Source: Oscillospiraceae bacterium
GTDB lineage: Bacteria; Bacillota; Clostridia; Oscillospirales; Ruminococcaceae
Direction of reading: 5' to 3'
Assembly (NCBI GenBank): GCA_020024215.1
Contig: JAHHUC010000071.1
Coordinates: forward strand, 1-8,416
DNA: 8,416 bases
Shown: one piece after another, positions 1-6,913 of the stretch
Position numbering within the stretch: the stretch's first letter is position 1
Layout of the letters: each line of letters starts with the position of its first letter
Program-made: the position numbers and the translations under genes
Notes under the pieces: generated by a model
Database searches by the model: none
What the model was told of the DNA's origin: nothing
The model's input: the letters and a program-made list of their open reading frames with translations, nothing else

Positions 1-232
1 CCTTGTTTCCATAAAATTCATCTGTTTCATAAGCTCTGCCAAACATAAGGAGATTAGCTATCCTGTTTATCAAAACGGTTGTCTTTCCGCTTCCTGCACC
101 GGCCATTATCAAAAGCGGACCTGTGACCTTCAGCACAGCCTTTCTCTGCATTTCGTTGAGATTATCAAAATATTTTTCAATTACAAGTTTTCTTAATTTA
201 ACACAGTCAAAAGACTCATAATCTGTTTGCAT
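1..232 (-). CDS. UvrD/PcrA-type superfamily 1 DNA helicase, N-terminal fragment
   Basis: Only the first 77 codons are present; the gene continues past the left edge. The protein begins MQTDYESF. It shows the helicase Q-motif region (LNEMQRKAV, residues 25-33) followed by a Walker A motif AGAGSGKTT (residues 44-52), which binds ATP in UvrD, PcrA and Rep helicases. The following TVLINRIANLL segment also fits this family. Members translocate 3'-5' on single-stranded DNA in repair and replication restart. The ATG at 232-230 is preceded on the minus strand by a G-rich ribosome binding site (GGGGG at 243-239, 6 nt spacing). The gene is transcribed away from the MscS operon, with a divergent promoter at 298-270. 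The exact subfamily (PcrA or one of the clostridial UvrD-like paralogues) cannot be decided from this fragment. Confidence 0.93.
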   Translation of the reverse strand, partial: MQTDYESFDCVKLRKLVIEKYFDNLNEMQRKAVLKVTGPLLIMAGAGSGKTTVLINRIANLLMFGRAYETDEFYGNK

Positions 233-269
233 TTTATTCCCCCTGCTCCCTAATTCTTAAAAGACTATA

Positions 270-298
270 ATTATATCACATAAAAGCAGCTTTTTCCA
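270..298 (-). promoter_or_regulatory. Probable sigma-A promoter for the helicase gene
   Basis: Read on the minus strand, a perfect TATAAT -10 box (275-270) lies 17 nt downstream of TGGAAA (298-293), which matches 4 of 6 bases of the -35 consensus. Transcription would start near 263, giving a leader of about 30 nt that includes the G-rich ribosome binding site. This is prediction by pattern only. Confidence 0.6.
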
Positions 299-322
299 CT
301 CTGCCCTCTGTTAATTTGTTCA

Positions 323-351
323 TTGAATTATTGTATAAAAAGTGGTAGAAT
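323..351 (+). promoter_or_regulatory. Probable sigma-A promoter of the mscS-murD operon
   Basis: TTGAAT (323-328) and TAGAAT (346-351) are separated by 17 nt, a good match to sigma-A boxes. The predicted start near 358 leaves a leader of only about 17 nt before the TTG start of the MscS-type gene, just enough for the GAAAGGA ribosome binding site. It is back to back with the helicase promoter, so the two could influence each other. No other strong promoter was seen before the terminator at 6914, so this one probably drives six genes. Confidence 0.65.
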
Positions 352-374
352 AAATTTATAATGCTTGAAAGGAT

Positions 375-1439
375 TTGGTCATTACGAATTTCTTGACTGA
401 TATTTTTCCAAATATAGATATTAAAATAAAAGCGGGCATCATGGCATTTATGCTTTTCCTGTTCGGTCTGTCTCTTGCAAAATTCGCAAAGGTGCAGATA
501 GCAAAAAGGACAAAGAAATACCGCTGGCATGAGGAATTGAGAGCTCTTTGCAGCAAGGGCATATTCTGGATGCTTTTTATAGGCTTCACTGTATTTTCCC
601 TTCTGATAATTGCATCCGAAATATTCGGCATGGATGTGACGCTCATTAAAAAGTATTCAGCTGTCATTGCATCGGGAATTTTAAAAGCGTCTGCTATTTT
701 AGTTCTGGGCAACTATCTTATAAAGGTGTTTTTAAAAGTTCTTGCGCAAATACTCAAAATTTCCAAAATAAGCCAAACGCTCCACCCCTTTATATGTTCA
801 TCAACAAGAATATTCATGCTGATTCTTCTTGGCATGATCTCCCTTGAAGCCTTAGGCATACCCACGGCATCACTGCTTGCTGCCTTAGCCTCTGCCGGAC
901 TTGCGATCTCACTTTCAATCAAGGATCATCTTTCAAATCTTATAGGCGGAGTTGTTATTTTGTTTGCCCATCCCTTTAAGGTAAATGACCTTGTGGAGAT
1001 CGAGGGAACTGAAGGGGTTGTTTCCGAGATAGGCCTTATATACACAGTTTTAAAGACATATGATAACCGCACTGTCCTTATACCAAACAACGACACAGCA
1101 AAGGCAAAAATTGTAAATCACACAGCCGAAAATCTAAGAAGGGTGGATCTTACATTTACAATCGGCTACAACGATGATTATGAAAGGGCAAGACAGCTTA
1201 TACTCAGATGTGCCGAGGACACAGGGCTTTGTCTTAAAAGCCCTCCCCCATTTGTGAGGATGAAAGATCATGGCAGCAGCTCAATAGAAATAATCTGCCG
1301 CCTTTGGACACAATGGGAGGATTATTTTGAGCTATCTGCCCAAATGAAGGAAAGAGTAAAAAAAGCATTTGATGAAAACTCCATCAATATTCCCTACAAT
1401 CAGATGGATATTCATATAATTGAAAACAAGGCAAATTGA
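375..1439 (+). CDS. MscS-type small-conductance mechanosensitive ion channel
   Basis: A 354-residue membrane protein that should open under membrane tension and release solutes during hypo-osmotic shock. Hydrophobic segments lie at about residues 17-38, 62-82, 97-120 and 143-161. They are followed by the Ala/Gly-rich pore helix and its continuation (about 166-200, LAALASAGLAISLS then HLSNLIGGVVILFAHPF). The adjoining beta domain contains VNDLVEIEGTEGVVSEIG and ends in a VLIPN motif (234-238), both hallmarks of the MscS family. The C-terminal alpha/beta domain extends to residue 350. The E. coli protein is 286 residues; the extra length is at the N-terminus, giving more helices. The start is uncertain: an in-frame stop at 366-368 makes TTG at 375 the most upstream choice, but its GAAAGGA is only 1 nt away. 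ATG at 441 would cost 22 residues. It is the first gene of the operon, 24 bp before murD. Confidence 0.93.
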   Translation: MVITNFLTDIFPNIDIKIKAGIMAFMLFLFGLSLAKFAKVQIAKRTKKYRWHEELRALCSKGIFWMLFIGFTVFSLLIIASEIFGMDVTLIKKYSAVIASGILKASAILVLGNYLIKVFLKVLAQILKISKISQTLHPFICSSTRIFMLILLGMISLEALGIPTASLLAALASAGLAISLSIKDHLSNLIGGVVILFAHPFKVNDLVEIEGTEGVVSEIGLIYTVLKTYDNRTVLIPNNDTAKAKIVNHTAENLRRVDLTFTIGYNDDYERARQLILRCAEDTGLCLKSPPPFVRMKDHGSSSIEIICRLWTQWEDYFELSAQMKERVKKAFDENSINIPYNQMDIHIIENKAN

Positions 1440-1451
1440 ATAAAATAGATT

Positions 1452-1457
1452 AGGAGG
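1452..1457 (+). promoter_or_regulatory. Ribosome binding site that decides the murD start
   Basis: AGGAGG lies 6 nt before ATG 1464. A second in-frame ATG at 1458 abuts the AGGAGG directly, too close for initiation, so translation most likely begins at 1464. Confidence 0.8.
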
Positions 1458-1463
1458 ATGTTT

Positions 1464-2858
1464 ATGTTTTTTAATTCAGCTACATTTTTTCCCTCGATGA
1501 AGGAGAAGAAAATTGATGTTATAGGCTTGGGTGTAAGCAATACCGAGCTTGTTTTCAGACTTGTTGAGGCAGGTGCGGTGGTCACTGTAAGAGATAAAAG
1601 AACTGAGGACCAGATAAGAAGCTCCACAGTTGAGAGAATCAAGGAGAGAGGCGTCACACTAAAGCTGGGCGAGGATTATTTGGAAAATCTGGACGGAGAA
1701 ATCATTTTCAGAACTCCGGGCATGAATTTTAACACAAAGGAGCTTATAGCCGCCAGAGAAAAGGGCAAAATTGTCACAAGTGAGCTGGAGCTTTTCATGG
1801 AGCTGTGCCCCTGCAAAACAATCGGAATTACAGGCTCTGACGGAAAGACCACCACCTCCACGCTTATAGCCGAAATGCTTAAAAAGAGCGGAAAAAAGGT
1901 CCATCTGGGCGGAAATATCGGCAAGCCTCTGCTCCCTATTCTTGATAAGGTGGGCCCTGATGATATATGCGTTGTGGAGCTTTCCAGCTTTCAGCTTATA
2001 TCTATGAGATGCTCTCCCGACATTGCGGTTATAACAAACATATCGCCCAATCATCTTGATGTGCATAAGGATTTGGATGAATATATAAATGCAAAGCTCA
2101 ATATCCTTCGCCATCAAAGTGCCTTTTCCAAGACTGTCCTCTCCTTTGACAACAAAAAGACATATGAGTTTGCACCTCTTGTAAGGGGCAGATTGTCACT
2201 GTTTTCAAGAAAAGAGGAGGTCGAATTCGGCGCTTGGATGGATAAAAACGGGGATATATATCACTCCACAGATAAAAGGGCGGTCAAGCTCTTCAACAGA
2301 AAGGACGTCCTTCTTCCAGGACTGCACAACATTGAAAACCTCTGTGCTGCAATTTCAGCGGTTTGGTCACTGGCATCCCCCAGCGCCATTGCAGAAACTG
2401 CAAAAACATTCACAGGCGTTCCCCATAGGATTGAATTCATAAAGTCTGTTGACGGCGTAAAATATTATAACGATTCCATCGCAACCACACCTACCAGAAC
2501 TGTTGCCGGCATAAGCTCGTTTGATGAAAAGCTGATTGTCCTTTTGGGAGGATATGACAAGCTTATACCCTTTACATCATTGGGCGAGCCTATATGCGAC
2601 AAGGCAAAGGAAATAATCCTTATGGGCCCTACTGCCCCAAAGATTGAGGCTGTTGTAAAAGGTGCGCCTAATTATGATGCCGATAAGCTTAGAATAACAC
2701 ATGCACAAAATCTTCCCGATGCAATAAACAAAGCCAGAAGCAGCGCAAAAAGAGGAGATATTGTAATTTTATCCCCTGCCTGTGCAAGCTTTGACAGCTA
2801 TCAGAACTTTGAAGAAAGAGGCGAGCATTTCAGAGAGCTTGTCAATAATTTAAAATAG
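1464..2858 (+). CDS. murD: UDP-N-acetylmuramoyl-L-alanine--D-glutamate ligase
   Basis: A cytoplasmic Mur ligase that adds D-glutamate to UDP-MurNAc-L-Ala using ATP, the second amino-acid step of peptidoglycan precursor synthesis. With the 1464 start the protein has 464 residues, close to the family norm of about 440-460. An N-terminal Rossmann-like domain carries VIGLGVSN (19-26). The central ATPase domain has the P-loop GITGSDGKTTT (121-131), LGGNIGKP (148-155), VELSSFQL (171-178), NISPNHLDVH (192-201) and Lys211 in NAKLNIL, the expected carbamylated lysine. The C-terminal domain shows PHRIEF (320-325), NDSIATTP (336-343), GGYDK (362-366) and SPACASFDSYQNFEERG (437-453), the MurD signature. 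The E. coli NDSKATN motif appears as NDSIATT, a variant I recall from clostridial MurDs. The stop codon overlaps the next gene's ribosome binding site, which implies coupled expression with the M42 gene. Confidence 0.97.
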   Translation: MFFNSATFFPSMKEKKIDVIGLGVSNTELVFRLVEAGAVVTVRDKRTEDQIRSSTVERIKERGVTLKLGEDYLENLDGEIIFRTPGMNFNTKELIAAREKGKIVTSELELFMELCPCKTIGITGSDGKTTTSTLIAEMLKKSGKKVHLGGNIGKPLLPILDKVGPDDICVVELSSFQLISMRCSPDIAVITNISPNHLDVHKDLDEYINAKLNILRHQSAFSKTVLSFDNKKTYEFAPLVRGRLSLFSRKEEVEFGAWMDKNGDIYHSTDKRAVKLFNRKDVLLPGLHNIENLCAAISAVWSLASPSAIAETAKTFTGVPHRIEFIKSVDGVKYYNDSIATTPTRTVAGISSFDEKLIVLLGGYDKLIPFTSLGEPICDKAKEIILMGPTAPKIEAVVKGAPNYDADKLRITHAQNLPDAINKARSSAKRGDIVILSPACASFDSYQNFEERGEHFRELVNNLK

Positions 2859-2868
2859 GAGGAAAAAA

Positions 2869-3870
2869 ATGCTTTCACTTTTAAAGGAGCTTACAGACCT
2901 TCCGGGAGTGAGCGGCGATGAGATAAGAGCTCACGATTTCCTGAAAGAAAAATTATCCCATATAGGAAGGCTGGAAACAACAGCCTTAGGCTCACTTTTG
3001 TGCTATCTCCCCTGTGAAAAAGAGAATGCACCTGTCATTATGCTGGAGGCCCACACCGACAGAATAGGTTTTTCTGTCAGAGAGATAAGAGAGGACGGCT
3101 TTCTTGCATTGAGCCGCTGCGGAGGTATTGACATAAGGGGAGTTTTGGGCTCTGAGGTGGTTCTTACAAATGATAAGGGAGCCTTCAGAGGAATTATCTG
3201 CTCTTTAAACGAACATACAGAAAAGAAGCTTCCTGTGCAGGTAAATGAGCTGTTTGCAGATATGAGAATGACCAAACAGCAGCTTGATGAAAATATAAAA
3301 ATCGGTGACAGGCTTTATCTTCCCGGAAATTTTCATGCTTTATTGAACAACAATGTATCTGCCTCTGCACTTGATGACAGAGCAGGCTGTGCAGCTATTA
3401 TAAGAGCAGGTGAGCTTTTAAAAGATTTTAAAAAGGCAAATATAGTTCTCTGCTTTTCCTCTCAGGAGGAGGTTGGAGGTGCAGGTGCCTTTACAGCTGC
3501 CGGCATAATCAATCCCGATTATGCTGTGGCTGTTGATGTTTCCTTTGCTTTTACTCCTTTAGAGGATAAGAATGAAACCTTTCCCCTCACTTCCGGAATA
3601 CTTATAGGCTACGGACCTACAATATCAAAGAAATTTTCCAACCTTATGGTTGAGACTGCAAAGGAAAACAACATACCCTACAAAGAAGAGGTTATGGGCG
3701 GTTCAACCGGAACTGATGCGGATTCTATTCTTTCTTCCGGCAGCGGCGCAATCACTGCACTTTTGAGCATCGGAGAAAGATATATGCATACACCTGTTGA
3801 AATTATAAATTCTGATGATGTGGAAAATACTGCTGTTCTTATAAGCAAGGTGGTGGAGAAGTTAATATGA
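2869..3870 (+). CDS. M42-family metallo-aminopeptidase (TET/FrvX-like), intact active site
   Basis: A 333-residue cytoplasmic aminopeptidase that should trim N-terminal residues from short peptides using two metal ions. M42 enzymes assemble into large tetrahedral dodecamers. All expected ligands are visible: His62 in AHTDRIG, the Asp169-Asp170 pair in ALDDRAG, the catalytic and metal-binding pair Glu200-Glu201 in SQEEVGGAGA, Asp223 in VDVSFAF, and His307 in RYMHTPVE. The stretch GGSTGTDAD (277-285) is also typical. Length fits the family norm of about 330-360. A dimerisation/insert domain (about 70-160) sits between the first and second ligands, as in relatives. The start is ATG 2869, with AGGAGG (2857-2862) overlapping the murD stop at 6 nt spacing. 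The stop overlaps the next ATG (ATGA). Related cellulase-M annotations are historical; a peptidase is far more likely. Substrate preference cannot be read from sequence. Confidence 0.94.
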   Translation: MLSLLKELTDLPGVSGDEIRAHDFLKEKLSHIGRLETTALGSLLCYLPCEKENAPVIMLEAHTDRIGFSVREIREDGFLALSRCGGIDIRGVLGSEVVLTNDKGAFRGIICSLNEHTEKKLPVQVNELFADMRMTKQQLDENIKIGDRLYLPGNFHALLNNNVSASALDDRAGCAAIIRAGELLKDFKKANIVLCFSSQEEVGGAGAFTAAGIINPDYAVAVDVSFAFTPLEDKNETFPLTSGILIGYGPTISKKFSNLMVETAKENNIPYKEEVMGGSTGTDADSILSSGSGAITALLSIGERYMHTPVEIINSDDVENTAVLISKVVEKLI

Positions 3871-4883
3871 ATTCTGTTTTAAAGGAGCTGTGCCTGGCGT
3901 TTTCTCCTGCCGGAGAGGAAAATGAGGTCAGGGATATAATCATAAAAAATCTTGACAGAGAAAAAAATGAGTATCATGAGGACAAGCTGGGAAATCTTAT
4001 TGTGCTTCACAAGGGTGAGAAACAAACTGAAAATCTGGGATTTTTCACATTTATGCATGAAGCAGGGCTTATGGTACATCACATAACCGACGATGGTTTT
4101 GTTAATTTCATAAGCATTGAAGCTCAAAAGGAAAATCTCTCAGGCAAATCCTTCTATTGCAAAACCCGTGAGCTATATGCTGTTTCAAGCACAAAAACAT
4201 GGCATACCAGTTCTAAGGAGCAAAGAGAGGCTCAGCCGGATGACCGCAAGCTGGTTTTGGATTTCGGCGCAGGCAGCAAAGAGGATGCAGAGAAATACAT
4301 CCGTCCGTCAGATCAATTTGTATTTGAGTCAAGCTTCCGGGAAAATCCTGACGGCAGCTTTTCCTGCAAGGCTATGGAAAGATCAGCCGCATCCTTGGCA
4401 CTTTTAAATGCTTTGAACAGTGATATTTCAAAGGAATTTTATGGTATATTCCTTTCAGGCGGAAAGGGTGCAAAAGGCCCCTTGAGGGTTTCTGCTGCAA
4501 ACAACAACATTTCTTATGGAATAATATTGGATGCTATGGGTGCCGGAGACAATCCCTTCTGTCCTGAAAGCGAAAAAAACTGCAAGATGAAAAAAGGCTT
4601 CAGCATAGCCTTTACAGACGGCAGGATAATGTACAATAAGGCATTGGTAAATCTGATAATCGACACAGCCAAGGATAAGGGCATCGCCTATCAGCTGAGG
4701 AACAGATCCTATGAGCTTTCCTTCTTGTCAAGCCTGCTCGATTCGGGAAAGGGCGTAAGAACTGCCCTTATAGGCCTGCCGGTAGAATATCCCTCCTCGC
4801 CCTCCTGCACTGTGTTTTATGAGGATATAAAAGCTGTGGAGGATATTATAAAATCTGTTTCCGAAAAAGCAATCTCCTTATAA
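3867..4883 (+). CDS. Degenerate M42-fold protein, probable pseudoenzyme paralogue of the upstream aminopeptidase
   Basis: A 338-residue protein that aligns along its length with the upstream M42 enzyme. The N-terminus VLKELCLAFSPAGEENEVRD parallels LLKELTDLPGVSGDEIRAHD, and MVHHITDDGF (69-78) parallels FSVREIREDGF. The C-terminal regions also share spacing. The metal site is gone: His62 and Asp64 become Phe62 and His64; ALDDRAG becomes AMERSAA (169-175); the QEEVGG Glu pair becomes GGKGAK (198-203); YMHTP becomes YPSSP (308-312). Only the Asp of VDVSF survives, as Asp222. The frame is uninterrupted and similar in length to its neighbour, so it appears to be a maintained protein rather than a decaying gene. 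ATG 3867 overlaps the previous stop, with GGTGGAG about 8 nt upstream, so the two should be translated in step. I infer a structural or regulatory partner of the active M42 enzyme; this has not been shown. Confidence 0.82.
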   Translation: MNSVLKELCLAFSPAGEENEVRDIIIKNLDREKNEYHEDKLGNLIVLHKGEKQTENLGFFTFMHEAGLMVHHITDDGFVNFISIEAQKENLSGKSFYCKTRELYAVSSTKTWHTSSKEQREAQPDDRKLVLDFGAGSKEDAEKYIRPSDQFVFESSFRENPDGSFSCKAMERSAASLALLNALNSDISKEFYGIFLSGGKGAKGPLRVSAANNNISYGIILDAMGAGDNPFCPESEKNCKMKKGFSIAFTDGRIMYNKALVNLIIDTAKDKGIAYQLRNRSYELSFLSSLLDSGKGVRTALIGLPVEYPSSPSCTVFYEDIKAVEDIIKSVSEKAISL

Positions 4884-4885
4884 GT

Positions 4886-5590
4886 ATGCTGAGGCTGACA
4901 GAATCCCCAAAACACATTTTTGAACCCTATATAGGTTCAGAAATAACTTCACTTTTTAAATCTTTCAATAAGCAAAAGGAAAGGCTGTGCCTTTATGAGA
5001 ATGAAAAAGGCGCAGCCTTATTAAGGTTTGACAGAAGGCTTCTTATATCAGGAAAAACCGATTTTGATGAAGTTATTTCCCTCTGCAATATGTTTAAAAT
5101 TAAAAGAATTGAAGCATTGGAGAGGGATATTTGGAAAGATAAGCTTTCTCCTTCATTTTACAGCATTATGGAGCTTTCATCAAAAGCCAAAAATTCAAAT
5201 AATCCTCAAGCTGCCCATGATATGAAAATACCCTTTGAAATTTTAAAAGCCTCCGACAGAGAATTTATGAAAAACACAGATTACAACTACTGGCTTTCAG
5301 ATATACGGAGCATGGAAAGAACAAAATCATGCAGCGTTTTTTTAAAGGATGACAAATCTACCGCTTCAATATGTGCAAGAGATTTTGGAAAAAGCCTTAT
5401 TTCTCAGGTGGCTACAATTCCAAAATACAGGGGAATGGGACTTGCCTCCTCCCTTTTAAAGGAAATATGCTCATTTGAAGTTGAAAATGGCTTTACACCG
5501 TTTCTAATATCTAAAAATAAGAGAACAGATATATTTTATGAAAATTTGGGCTTTGCAAAAAAGGATATAAAAGCCTTGATATATCTGTGA
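4886..5590 (+). CDS. GNAT-family N-acetyltransferase with an extra N-terminal region
   Basis: A 234-residue protein. The C-terminal half is a GNAT fold: a beta strand and acetyl-CoA pyrophosphate loop in ISQVATIPKYRGMGLASSLL (172-191, with the R-G-M-G-L-A core at 182-187) and the final motif FYENLGF (217-223). Such enzymes transfer an acetyl group from acetyl-CoA to an amine of a small molecule or protein; the substrate is unknown. Residues 1-115 match nothing I recognise and may be a divergent first GNAT-like half or a substrate-binding domain. The start lies 2 bp after the preceding stop, with no clear ribosome binding site, so it probably depends on translational coupling. Its position between a peptidase pair and a PLP lyase hints at amino-acid or peptide chemistry, but that is inference. 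Confidence 0.8.
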   Translation: MLRLTESPKHIFEPYIGSEITSLFKSFNKQKERLCLYENEKGAALLRFDRRLLISGKTDFDEVISLCNMFKIKRIEALERDIWKDKLSPSFYSIMELSSKAKNSNNPQAAHDMKIPFEILKASDREFMKNTDYNYWLSDIRSMERTKSCSVFLKDDKSTASICARDFGKSLISQVATIPKYRGMGLASSLLKEICSFEVENGFTPFLISKNKRTDIFYENLGFAKKDIKALIYL

Positions 5591-5607
5591 CGCAATTATT
5601 ATCACCT

Positions 5608-5614
5608 GAAAGGA
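5608..5614 (+). promoter_or_regulatory. Ribosome binding site supporting the ATG start of the PLP enzyme
   Basis: GAAAGGA sits 11 nt upstream of ATG 5626. A competing in-frame GTG at 5587 overlaps the GNAT stop (GTGA) but has no Shine-Dalgarno sequence at the right distance. It would add 13 residues (MTQLLSPERKFKI) not expected in the family. Confidence 0.6.
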
Positions 5615-5625
5615 AATTTAAAATA

Positions 5626-6900
5626 ATGGAATATTCTGCTTTTAATTTAAGCCCCCAACTTCTTGAGCTTGCAAGAGAAGCTCAAAAGGATGTGCGCCCC
5701 TCCTTCAACAAAATTGAGGAGCTGGAAGAATACAACGGCATGAAGGTTCTCAATGCCTTTATAAAAAATGGAATCACAGCCAACCATATGAACGGCTCAA
5801 CAGGCTATGGCTATGGAGATATTGGCAGAGATGCTTTGGAAAGAGTTTTTGCTGATGCCTTTGAAGCTGAGGATGCTCTTGTGCGCCACAGCTTTGCCTG
5901 CGGAACCCATGCACTCACAGTGGCTCTTTTTGGTGTTCTGCGTCCAAACGATGTGCTTCTTTCTGTGACAGGCACACCCTATGATACACTTCAAAGTGTA
6001 ATAGGTCTTACTGACAGCAAATCTGATGAAGGCTCACTTAAAGATTTCGGCATCAAATATGAGCAGGTTGAGCTCAAAGACGACAAAATTGACATAGAGG
6101 AAGCTTGCAGAAAAGCTTCTTGTGCAAAGGTTGCCTACTTTCAAAGATCAAGAGGCTATTCATTGAGAGATTCCTTCTCTGTTGAGGAAATTTCCAAGGC
6201 AGCAAGGGAAATAAAGAAAGTAAATCCCGATATTATAATTATGGTGGATAACTGCTATGGTGAATTTGTGGAAAAGCATGAGCCTTGCAGCCAAGGTGCA
6301 GACCTTATGATCGGTTCTCTTATAAAAAATCCCGGCGGCGGAATTGCAAAAACAGGCGGTTACATAGCAGGCAGACATGATTTGGTTGAATTGTGCTCCT
6401 TTCGCCTTTCTTCACCCGGAACAGGAAGAGAGGTGGGCTGCTCCTTAGATGAGCTAAGAGGTATGTATTTAGGATTTTTCATGGCACCCACCGTTGTTGC
6501 CTCAGCTTTGAAAACAGCTGTTTTTGCATCCAGACTGTTTGAAAAAATGGGATATAATGTAACTCCTAAATTTGATGAAGACCGCCACGATATAATTCAG
6601 GCCATATGCCTCAATGACCCTGAAACACTGTGCAAATTCTGCGAAGGAATACAAAGCGGTTCGCCCATAGACTCCACAGCTACACCTGAGCCTTGGGATA
6701 TGCCCGGATATGACAGCAAGGTTATTATGGCTGCCGGTGCATTCACCAATGGTGCTTCAATTGAGCTTTCTGCCGATGCTCCTATGAGAGAGCCATTTGC
6801 AGTATATCTTCAAGGAGGCATCACCTACCCTGCCGGAAAAACAGGAATTATGCTGGCTGCGGAAAAAATATTAAAATATAAAGAAGAAAAAAACATATAA
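5626..6900 (+). CDS. PLP-dependent methionine gamma-lyase family protein (YnbB-like, 'aluminium resistance protein')
   Basis: A 424-residue cytoplasmic enzyme of the Cys/Met-metabolism fold-type I PLP group, in the branch long labelled 'aluminium resistance protein' and now annotated as methionine gamma-lyase family. Support comes from the N-terminal LLELAREAQKDVRPSFNKIEELEEYNGMKVL pattern region (12-42), GSTGYGYGDIGRD (57-69), the PLP-phosphate loop SFACGTHAL (89-97), VDNCYGEF with Asp208 (207-214) to bind the pyridine nitrogen, and GSLIKNPGGG (230-239) with Lys234 as the likely PLP lysine. The length matches the family norm of about 410-430. If it acts as a lyase it would cleave a sulfur amino acid to a 2-oxo acid, ammonia and a thiol, but the physiological reaction of this branch is not settled. 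It is the last gene of the operon, 35 bp after the GNAT gene, and the terminator follows 14 bp later. Confidence 0.93.
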   Translation: MEYSAFNLSPQLLELAREAQKDVRPSFNKIEELEEYNGMKVLNAFIKNGITANHMNGSTGYGYGDIGRDALERVFADAFEAEDALVRHSFACGTHALTVALFGVLRPNDVLLSVTGTPYDTLQSVIGLTDSKSDEGSLKDFGIKYEQVELKDDKIDIEEACRKASCAKVAYFQRSRGYSLRDSFSVEEISKAAREIKKVNPDIIIMVDNCYGEFVEKHEPCSQGADLMIGSLIKNPGGGIAKTGGYIAGRHDLVELCSFRLSSPGTGREVGCSLDELRGMYLGFFMAPTVVASALKTAVFASRLFEKMGYNVTPKFDEDRHDIIQAICLNDPETLCKFCEGIQSGSPIDSTATPEPWDMPGYDSKVIMAAGAFTNGASIELSADAPMREPFAVYLQGGITYPAGKTGIMLAAEKILKYKEEKNI

Positions 6901-6913
6901 AAAGACTTGGATG

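Noticed and set aside
1458..1463. Upstream ATG giving a 466-residue MurD
   Set aside because: It directly abuts the AGGAGG (1452-1457), leaving no spacing; ATG 1464 has the proper 6-nt distance.
1659..2117. Long minus-strand open frame opposite murD
   Set aside because: It lies entirely within a well-supported gene, has no ribosome binding site or recognisable protein features, and fits a chance antisense frame.
4117..4407. Plus-strand open frame inside the M42-like gene
   Set aside because: It is an out-of-frame shadow; the containing frame is a complete, homologous protein.
5587..5625. GTG start overlapping the GNAT stop, extending the PLP enzyme by 13 residues
   Set aside because: There is no usable Shine-Dalgarno sequence, and the extra residues do not resemble the family N-terminus. 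ATG 5626 has GAAAGGA upstream.
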